From contig CAMWRR010000005.1 in NCBI GenBank assembly GCA_947176715.1, positions 1-21,032 on the forward strand: a stretch of DNA of 21,032 nucleotides, read 5' to 3'. Both the position numbers and the translations under genes were made by a program. How positions within the stretch are numbered: position 1 is the first letter of the stretch; every line of letters starts with the position of its first letter. Below the pieces are notes generated by a model. The model saw only the letters and a list, made by a program, of their open reading frames with translations. It did not search any database and was not told the DNA's origin. Below, in pieces: positions 15,918 to 21,032 of the stretch. This DNA comes from an uncultured Rikenellaceae bacterium. GTDB lineage: Bacteria > Bacteroidota > Bacteroidia > Bacteroidales > Rikenellaceae.

Positions 15918-16688
15918 ATGAAAATATTACTCAATCCCGAATACGAAAATCTCCGCCCTTTCATAGAGAGACTGGCCGACGCATCGCCCGTCGTAACCGG
16001 AGAGACGATATACGACGGCCGCAACCGCACAGAGATATTCGAGACGTCAGGAGTAAAGGTCGCCGTCAAGAGCTACAACCGCATGACTGCGTTCAACCTT
16101 ATGATATACGGCACGTTACGCAAGAGCAAGGCCATGCGTGCCTACGAGCACGCCCGCAAGTTGCATCGGGCCGGAATAGATACCCCTGAGGAGATCGCAG
16201 CCGTAGAGGTACGTCGCCGCGGCATGATGAGACGGTGCATCTTCGTATCGCTATACTCCGACTATCTGCCGCTCCGACCCGTAACCGAGCGTTTCACTAA
16301 TAACGAACGCGACAAAGCCGTATTGGACGCATTAGCTAAGTTTCTGGCGAAGTTGCACATGGCCGGCATACTGCACAACGACCTCAATATCGACAACATA
16401 CTATACAAAGAGACCGTCGCTCAGGACGGCACTGCCGGTTATCGCTTCCAGCTGATAGACACCAACCGCATGACATTCGGACGGCGGCTCTCGGTCTATC
16501 GCCGGATGGACAACCTGCGGCGCCTGTCGTGCAACGTTCCCGCCTATCTCTACATTCTCGGCAAATATGCCGAAGCCATGAATACCGATACCGAATATAT
16601 TCTCTTGAAAGGCACACTCAAAAGATTCCTTTTCGAATGGCGCAAACGGACGGAACATAAGATAAAGAGTATCGCCAAAGAGAGGTAA
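15918..16688 (+). CDS. Lipopolysaccharide kinase InaA/WaaP-like family protein
   Basis: The 256-residue protein has a small protein-kinase-like fold as in WaaP/KdkA enzymes that phosphorylate LPS core sugars. Visible elements are VAVKSYN with the ATP-binding Lys51, LHNDLNIDNIL with the catalytic loop residues His153, Asp155 and Asn160, and the metal-binding Asp181 in QLIDTNRM. The C-terminus is basic. Start choice: the frame extends back to an ATG at 15801, but that codon lies upstream of the promoter-like element at 15884. The sequence from MKILLNPEYENLRPF also fits the family's usual N-terminus. The true acceptor (Kdo or another core sugar) is not determined. Confidence 0.83.
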   Translation: MKILLNPEYENLRPFIERLADASPVVTGETIYDGRNRTEIFETSGVKVAVKSYNRMTAFNLMIYGTLRKSKAMRAYEHARKLHRAGIDTPEEIAAVEVRRRGMMRRCIFVSLYSDYLPLRPVTERFTNNERDKAVLDALAKFLAKLHMAGILHNDLNIDNILYKETVAQDGTAGYRFQLIDTNRMTFGRRLSVYRRMDNLRRLSCNVPAYLYILGKYAEAMNTDTEYILLKGTLKRFLFEWRKRTEHKIKSIAKER

Positions 16689-16748
16689 CTGTATGCACGA
16701 GTCGTTGTGGTTTTACGTAACAATATTCAACAGCCGGTCTCTCCAGTT

Positions 16749-16781
16749 TTTGACCATTTCATAAATATATCGCTATCTTTG
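16749..16781 (+). promoter_or_regulatory. Promoter of the asparaginase gene
   Basis: TTTG at 16749-16752 and TATCTTTG at 16774-16781 are 21 bases apart and match the Bacteroidetes -33 and -7 elements. The predicted start near 16788 leaves a leader of about 30 bases before the ATG at 16819. Confidence 0.78.
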
Positions 16782-16818
16782 CAAAGGCTCAAAACCGATA
16801 ATCAGCAAAAGCGAAGTC

Positions 16819-17859
16819 ATGGCACACTCGATACTTATAATATATACCGGCGGCACCATCGGTATGAAGACCAACCCCGAGACCGGAGCGCTGGCACCGT
16901 TCAACTTCGACCAGATAGAGACGGAGGTCCCCGAGCTGAAGAAGTTCGGCATAGGCATAGACACTCTCACCTTCTCTCCGCTGATAGACTCATCGAACAT
17001 CACCCCCGACGAATGGGTACGCATGGCCACGGTGATAAAGGAGCACTATTACAGATACGACGGCTTCGTGGTTCTCCACGGCACCGACACCATGTCGTAC
17101 TCGGCCTCTGCCCTGAGCTTCATGGTGCAGAATCTCGACAAGCCGGTAATATTCACCGGGAGCCAGATACCTATAGGCGTACCCCGCACCGACGGCAAGG
17201 AGAATCTCATAACGTCGGTGGAGATAGCCGCCGCCAAAGACAGCGACGGCAAACCGTTGGTTCCCGAGGTGTGCGTCTACTTCGAGAACCACCTGTTCAG
17301 AGGCAACAGAACCTCCAAATACAGCGCCGACCACTTCAACGCCTTCCGCTCCTACAACTACCCGCCACTGGCCGAGGCCGGCATCGACATAAGATATAAC
17401 CTGCCATATATAAGGAAGATGGACGCCTTTCTGCCCAGCTTCGACATATCCACCGAGCTGTCGCCCTACGTGGCCGTGCTGAAACTCTACCCCGGCATAT
17501 CGCGCTCCATAGTGAGAGGCATACTGGCCAACCCCGAGGTCAAAGGGGTGGTCATGGAGACATTCGGCTCGGGCAACGCCCCCATGTACGAGTGGTTCCT
17601 CGACGAGATACGCGAGGCCATCGAACGCGGAGTCACCATACTCAACATCACGCAATGTTCTGTCGGAACCGTCAACATGGAGATATACGACACCGGCAAG
17701 GCCCTCAAATCGATAGGCGTGGTAAGCGGAGGCGACATGACCGTAGAGGCCGCCATCACCAAAATGATGTACCTCTTGGGCAAGGGGCTCGACAGAGAAC
17801 AGCTCATACGCCAGCTGTCGGCACCCATAAGGGGCGAGATGACGCATCCGGGGATGTAG
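16819..17859 (+). CDS. ansA: Type I (cytosolic) L-asparaginase
   Basis: The enzyme hydrolyses asparagine to aspartate and ammonia. The 346-residue protein has no signal peptide, fitting the cytoplasmic type I form. The first signature, IYTGGTIGM, contains the nucleophilic Thr13. The second, LHGTDTMSYSASAL, contains Thr89 and Asp90. GSQIPIGVPRTDGKENL (114-130) carries the downstream conserved loop. GSGNAPM and ITQCSVGTVNM belong to the C-terminal domain. The gene has its own promoter and is not closely linked to either neighbour. Confidence 0.94.
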   Translation: MAHSILIIYTGGTIGMKTNPETGALAPFNFDQIETEVPELKKFGIGIDTLTFSPLIDSSNITPDEWVRMATVIKEHYYRYDGFVVLHGTDTMSYSASALSFMVQNLDKPVIFTGSQIPIGVPRTDGKENLITSVEIAAAKDSDGKPLVPEVCVYFENHLFRGNRTSKYSADHFNAFRSYNYPPLAEAGIDIRYNLPYIRKMDAFLPSFDISTELSPYVAVLKLYPGISRSIVRGILANPEVKGVVMETFGSGNAPMYEWFLDEIREAIERGVTILNITQCSVGTVNMEIYDTGKALKSIGVVSGGDMTVEAAITKMMYLLGKGLDREQLIRQLSAPIRGEMTHPGM

Positions 17860-18186
17860 CCTCTCCGGACCGCGACCATATACCCGTATGTCACCCGCAC
17901 TTTTTTCATCCCCATGCACGACACCTGTCTTAATGACGCGCCGACGGCACGACACACCCCCAACTGTGCCGACAAGAGGTGCGGCGGCACAAAACCACAA
18001 CACCTAATACATTGATTATTTAAATGTTACCGTCGCCACAACAAAAAATTATCCGTGCCGTCTATCTTTTATAACTTCTCGCCCAACCGGGCAAAATCGC
18101 GTACACGGAAGCGACCGTTTACGGAAAAATGATTACAAAATGAAAAAATTATTGAGTCAATAGGTACGAGTTATTATAAATAATCG
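17860..18186. other. Intergenic region between ansA and the exb operon
   Basis: No gene was recognised. The first part (to about 18000) is GC-rich and includes an inverted repeat, GTGCCG (17966-17971) with CGGCAC (17985-17990), without a T-run. The second part is AT-rich with a small GCCC/GGGC hairpin at 18081-18092 and TTATT/AATAA symmetry near 18171-18183. No clear terminator for ansA is visible. Confidence 0.5.
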
Positions 18187-18194
18187 TATCTTTG
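18187..18194 (+). promoter_or_regulatory. Promoter -7 element of the exb operon
   Basis: TATCTTTG matches TAnnTTTG exactly. A -33 motif is not clear. Transcription would start near 18201 and give a leader of about 150 bases. Confidence 0.68.
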
Positions 18195-18204
18195 TTTATC
18201 GTTT

Positions 18205-18255
18205 CCATGCCTTGCACCGTCCCAAAGTGTGCGACAGAGACAATGCCGGGCATGG
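18205..18255 (+). promoter_or_regulatory. Stem-loop in the 5' leader of the exb operon
   Basis: CCATGCC (18205-18211) is the perfect complement of GGCATGG (18249-18255). GCAC (18214-18217) can pair with GTGC (18229-18232) inside it. It lies right at the predicted transcript start. A stabilising role or a regulatory RNA is possible; no known riboswitch class was recognised. Confidence 0.4.
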
Positions 18256-18350
18256 GTACACAGGCGGTAACGCAATGATTTTGAACAAAAAACAAGTTAA
18301 AATATTAATCAATTAAAAGAAGTACTAATTCAAAAACAAGCGTTTTTATC

Positions 18351-19127
18351 ATGAAAAAACTTTTTGCAATCTTGACAGTTGTAGGTGCGCTCACCTTCTC
18401 GACTGCATCGGCTTTCGCACAAAGTGAAGAATCTGCAGCTTCTACCACCACCGAAGAGGTAGTCGTTTCGGAAACGGATGTCGAAGGCGAACCCATGCAC
18501 CAGATACTGAAAGCTCAGTTCCTCGATGGCGGTGCAGGCTGGATGGCTCCCCTTCTGCTCTGCCTTGTCATAGGTTTGGCTATCGTTATCGAGCGCGTTA
18601 TCTACCTGAACCTCTCTACCACCAACACCAAAAAGCTCCTCGCTAAAGTCGAAGAGGCTCTCAACAACGGCGGCGTAGAGGCGGCTAAAGAGGTTTGCCG
18701 CAACACCCGCGGTCCCGTGGCAAGCATATTCTATCAGGGTCTCGACCGTTACAACGAAGGTATCGAAGTTGTAGAGAAATCGGTTGTATCTTACGGTTCT
18801 GTACAGATGGGTCAGCTCGAAAGCGGTCTTTCATGGATCTCATTGTTCATCGCTCTTGCCCCCATGCTCGGTTTCATGGGTACTGTGGTCGGTATGATCG
18901 AGGCGTTCGACTCTATCACCGTTGCTGGTGACGTATCTCCCGCATTGGTTGCAGGCGGTATCAAAGTGGCCCTCCTCACCACCGTCGGCGGTCTTATCGT
19001 AGCTGTCATCCTCCAGTTGTTCTACAACTACCTTATCTCTAAGGTGGACAGCCTCGTGCTGAGCATGGAAGATTCGTCTATCTCTCTGATGGACATCATC
19101 ACCAAGTTCAACCAGAAGAACCGCTAA
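18351..19127 (+). CDS. exbB: MotA/TolQ/ExbB proton channel family protein with N-terminal signal peptide
   Basis: ExbB forms the inner-membrane proton channel that with ExbD powers TonB-dependent outer-membrane transport. The 258-residue protein starts with a signal peptide (about 1-23, ending S-A-F-A-Q) and a Ser/Thr/Glu-rich segment (24-45). The three expected helices follow: about 64-86, 159-182 and 203-229. The family motif LGFMGTVVGMIEAF (173-186) lies in the second helix, and LLTTVGGLIVAV in the third. Of 19 isoleucines, 16 use ATC, opposite to the upstream genes and suggesting strong expression. It is first in a four-gene operon. A TolQ-like role is the alternative. Confidence 0.9.
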   Translation: MKKLFAILTVVGALTFSTASAFAQSEESAASTTTEEVVVSETDVEGEPMHQILKAQFLDGGAGWMAPLLLCLVIGLAIVIERVIYLNLSTTNTKKLLAKVEEALNNGGVEAAKEVCRNTRGPVASIFYQGLDRYNEGIEVVEKSVVSYGSVQMGQLESGLSWISLFIALAPMLGFMGTVVGMIEAFDSITVAGDVSPALVAGGIKVALLTTVGGLIVAVILQLFYNYLISKVDSLVLSMEDSSISLMDIITKFNQKNR

Positions 19128-19152
19128 TAAACGGCCTGCAAGGGCTCTTTTT

Positions 19153-19168
19153 TAAAGTTTTTACTTTA
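19153..19168 (+). promoter_or_regulatory. Intercistronic hairpin after exbB
   Basis: TAAAGT (19153-19158) and ACTTTA (19163-19168) form a perfect 6-base-pair stem around TTTT in the 49-base gap between exbB and the next gene. It is AU-rich and so weak; partial attenuation or mRNA processing is an inference. Confidence 0.35.
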
Positions 19169-19176
19169 CAAGAATC

Positions 19177-19596
19177 ATGAAATACTTATCAATCATAAGA
19201 ATCGTATTGATAGTGATCTCCGTTGCGATCGTAGCCATTGCATTCCTCACGCAGGGATCGGCTCCCGAGCCCAACGTGGACGCTATGCTGAGATGGACTT
19301 ATGCGATGGTGGGTATAGCTACGTTATGCGCGGTGCTACTCCCCTTGATCAATATCGCTAAGAATCCCAAATCGGCCGTACGTTCGCTTATCGGCGTGGC
19401 AATAGTTGCCGTGATAGTGTTGATAGCTTACGCGCTCTCTGACGCAACGCCTGTCTACACTCCCGGTAGGGCAGAGGGCTACACCGACGCTCTTGAGCTC
19501 AGATTAAGCGACACCGGTCTGATCACTACCTATTTAGCTTTGGGTATCGCGGTCGTTTCGATCGTAGTGACCGAAGTTTACAATCTGTTTAAATAG
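19177..19596 (+). CDS. Small four-helix inner-membrane protein of unknown function in the exb operon
   Basis: The 139-residue protein is very hydrophobic. Predicted helices are about 6-25, 40-61, 69-88 and 114-134, with a short polar loop, NPKSAVRS, between helices 2 and 3. A longer polar loop (89-112) lies between helices 3 and 4. No enzyme motif or family signature was recognised. It lies between exbB and the first exbD and shares their ATC-rich codon use. An accessory role in the ExbB-ExbD complex is the natural inference. A GCCC/GGGC mini-hairpin (19603-19613) follows its stop. Confidence 0.75.
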   Translation: MKYLSIIRIVLIVISVAIVAIAFLTQGSAPEPNVDAMLRWTYAMVGIATLCAVLLPLINIAKNPKSAVRSLIGVAIVAVIVLIAYALSDATPVYTPGRAEGYTDALELRLSDTGLITTYLALGIAVVSIVVTEVYNLFK

Positions 19597-19632
19597 CGAA
19601 ATGCCCTAAGGGCGCCTTTAAATACCCGGATA

Positions 19633-20217
19633 ATGGCAAAAAGAATTCAAGAAATCAACGCAGGCTCAATGGCCGACATCGCTTTCTTGCTTTTGATCTT
19701 CTATCTGGTCTCTACTACGATGAACGTCGACTCTGGTCTGCAACGTATGTTGCCCCCTTACATCGACCCCTCTGAACAGCAGCAGACCAATAAGGTCAAT
19801 AAGAGGAACACCCTCTTGGTATTTGTCGACGCGCACGACCGACTGATGGTTCAGTCGCAGATCGCTCAGGTGGAGGACCTTAACGCTATCGTTAAGGAGT
19901 TCATCCTCAACCCTCAGGATCGCGAAGACATGCCCGAGAAAGTGATGGAGAAGATTGACCTGATCGGTGAGTACCCCGTAGGGAAAGGTCTGGTTTCGCT
20001 TCAGAATGACCGTGCAACCAGTTACGACATGTACATGCGTGTGCAGAACGAGCTGGTGAGAGCGTTTAACGAATTGCGCGACGAACTGGCCGCCGAGAAG
20101 TTCCTCGGCAAGACGTTCGACGAGCTTAACGATAACGAGAAGAAAGCCATTCAGACGGCTATTCCTCTCCGTATATCGGAGGCCGAACCGCGTGATATGA
20201 CAGGAGGGAAGAAATAA
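19633..20217 (+). CDS. exbD: ExbD/TolR family biopolymer transport protein, first copy
   Basis: The 194-residue protein has one N-terminal transmembrane helix, SMADIAFLLLIFYLVSTTM (12-30), with the proton-relay Asp15 in the expected place. The periplasmic part is longer than in classical ExbD (about 140 residues) and includes a charged stretch, RDELAAEKFLGKTFDELN, before the C-terminus. It overlaps the next gene by one base (TAATG), so translation is probably coupled. Together with ExbB it should convert the proton gradient into work on TonB or a similar partner; no tonB gene is in the window. Confidence 0.9.
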   Translation: MAKRIQEINAGSMADIAFLLLIFYLVSTTMNVDSGLQRMLPPYIDPSEQQQTNKVNKRNTLLVFVDAHDRLMVQSQIAQVEDLNAIVKEFILNPQDREDMPEKVMEKIDLIGEYPVGKGLVSLQNDRATSYDMYMRVQNELVRAFNELRDELAAEKFLGKTFDELNDNEKKAIQTAIPLRISEAEPRDMTGGKK

Positions 20218-20693
20218 TGGCAGTAATGAAGAAAAAAGGGGATAAAGGCATCCCCGCTATCTCGACATCGTCACTACCTGATATCATATTTATGCTTCTG
20301 TTCTTCTTCATGACCACCACGGTCATGCGTGAAACAGAGCTTAAAGTTCAGGTTCAGCTTCCCGAGGCTACTGAGGTGCAGAAACTGGAGAAAAAATCTC
20401 TGGTCAGCTACATCTACATAGGCCCTCCCACCAGAGCGATGGTCGCAAAATGGGGCGACTCTCCCCGTATTCAGCTCAACGACTCCTACAAAACCAAAGA
20501 GGAGATTCTCGACTTTATCGCGGCAGAACGCGACAAAGTGAGCGAGGCGGACCGTCCTTTCATGACAGTGAACATCAAAGCGCATAAAGATATGCGCATG
20601 GGTCTCATAACCGACGTAAAGCAAGAGCTTCGTAAAGCAAACGCGCTTAAAATCAGTTATGCCGCTCAGAAAACTATGCGTAGAGGAGAGTAA
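20217..20693 (+). CDS. exbD: ExbD/TolR family biopolymer transport protein, second copy
   Basis: The 158-residue protein has a short basic cytosolic start, then the helix LPDIIFMLLFFFMTTTVM (20-37) with the conserved Asp22. The periplasmic domain follows, including VNIKAHKDMRMG, similar to the ExbD C-terminal fold. It differs clearly from the first ExbD in length and sequence, so the pair is not a recent duplication. The ATG at 20217 shares a base with the preceding stop; Met4 at 20226 is an alternative start. A strong terminator follows 22 bases after the stop. Confidence 0.92.
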   Translation: MAVMKKKGDKGIPAISTSSLPDIIFMLLFFFMTTTVMRETELKVQVQLPEATEVQKLEKKSLVSYIYIGPPTRAMVAKWGDSPRIQLNDSYKTKEEILDFIAAERDKVSEADRPFMTVNIKAHKDMRMGLITDVKQELRKANALKISYAAQKTMRRGE

Positions 20694-20715
20694 ATATTTA
20701 TTACTCCTTTATAAT

Positions 20716-20746
20716 AAAAAGCCGGATTTTGCGATCCGGCTTTTTT
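20716..20746 (+). terminator. Rho-independent terminator of the exb operon
   Basis: AAAAAGCCGGAT is the reverse complement of ATCCGGCTTTTT. GCCGGAT (20721-20727) and ATCCGGC (20734-20740) form the stem core, a six-base loop separates them, and six T follow (20741-20746). The flanking A- and T-runs could make it work in both directions. Confidence 0.93.
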
Positions 20747-21032
20747 ATTTGTCATGGTTCGGGAAAGATTGTTTCCGTTAGCGATAGCTTCGGGACTATC
20801 TGTTGCGGGCCTCCGTGCGGGGGATTTTCTGCCCACCGCGAGATGCGGCCTGCTCGTGCCGCTTTAGGGATTTTATAGGTTGGTGACGTACGGGGAGGAA
20901 GTTTTCGGGATATTCAGGGCGTGCGTGTTGTCTGAATGCTATAGCTGTCAGTTTGTTTGCGCGGGCGTATGTGCAGAGGGGCTGCTTCCTTCGCTTTTTA
21001 GCCACAAAAATCGCCGATCCCGGTCGTGAGCC
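20747..21032. other. Right-edge region without a supported gene
   Basis: No recognisable gene. A 69-codon frame on the minus strand (21005-20796) is rich in Arg and Lys, has no domain, and lacks a promoter-like element; I do not call it a gene. A small inverted repeat, GATAG (20781-20785) with CTATC (20794-20798), is present. The region may be a spacer or part of a dispersed repeat continuing beyond the window. Confidence 0.4.

Noticed and set aside
17966..17990. Inverted repeat GTGCCG/CGGCAC as a terminator of ansA
   Set aside because: Stem is only six base pairs, the loop is 13 bases and no T-run follows on the + strand.
20796..21005. 69-codon basic minus-strand frame at the right edge
   Set aside because: No recognised domain or promoter; base composition is compatible with a spacer or repeat. 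Not called as a gene.

Overview
The window looks like chromosomal DNA from a Bacteroidales bacterium, most likely a Rikenellaceae or Alistipes relative (the genus is an inference). Three things support this. Several promoters match the Bacteroidetes form, a -7 element TAnnTTTG. Many genes are characteristic of the phylum: a MurF-alanine racemase fusion, a Bacteroidetes-type topoisomerase IV pair, an InaA/WaaP-like kinase and an ExbB-ExbD-ExbD operon. Most genes are GC-rich but use ATA for isoleucine almost exclusively. No phage, transposase, CRISPR array, rRNA or tRNA was seen.

Left edge (1-4175): the 5' part of lgt runs leftwards off the edge. A 422-base divergent gap follows. Then come two secreted lipoproteins in tandem: a metzincin-type zinc protease with a C-terminal propeller-like domain, and a propeller-only partner. 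A strong terminator closes the unit.

Central block (4248-15800): from a good promoter, seven genes run in one direction with mostly tiny gaps. They are a degenerate, probably inactive GH2 family protein, a PlsC-type acyltransferase, parE, parC, shikimate kinase, a DUF3298/RsiV-like lipoprotein and murF-alr. A pair of direct repeats sits between parE and parC, and its first copy includes the parE stop codon. The block combines chromosome decatenation, phospholipid synthesis, aromatic precursor supply and the two enzyme activities that provide and attach D-Ala for peptidoglycan.

Right part (15880-20746): two short units follow, each with its own promoter: a lipopolysaccharide-kinase-like protein and a type I asparaginase. 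After a 491-base gap with a promoter and a structured leader comes an energy-transducing operon: ExbB with a signal peptide, a small four-helix membrane protein, and two different ExbD proteins. It ends in a textbook terminator. These genes prefer ATC for isoleucine, as expected for high expression. The last 286 bases hold no gene I can support.

The observations most worth checking are the loss of active-site residues in the GH2 protein, an arginine at the quinolone-contact position of ParC, the repeat pair that forms the end of parE, the paired propeller lipoproteins, and the four-gene Exb operon.
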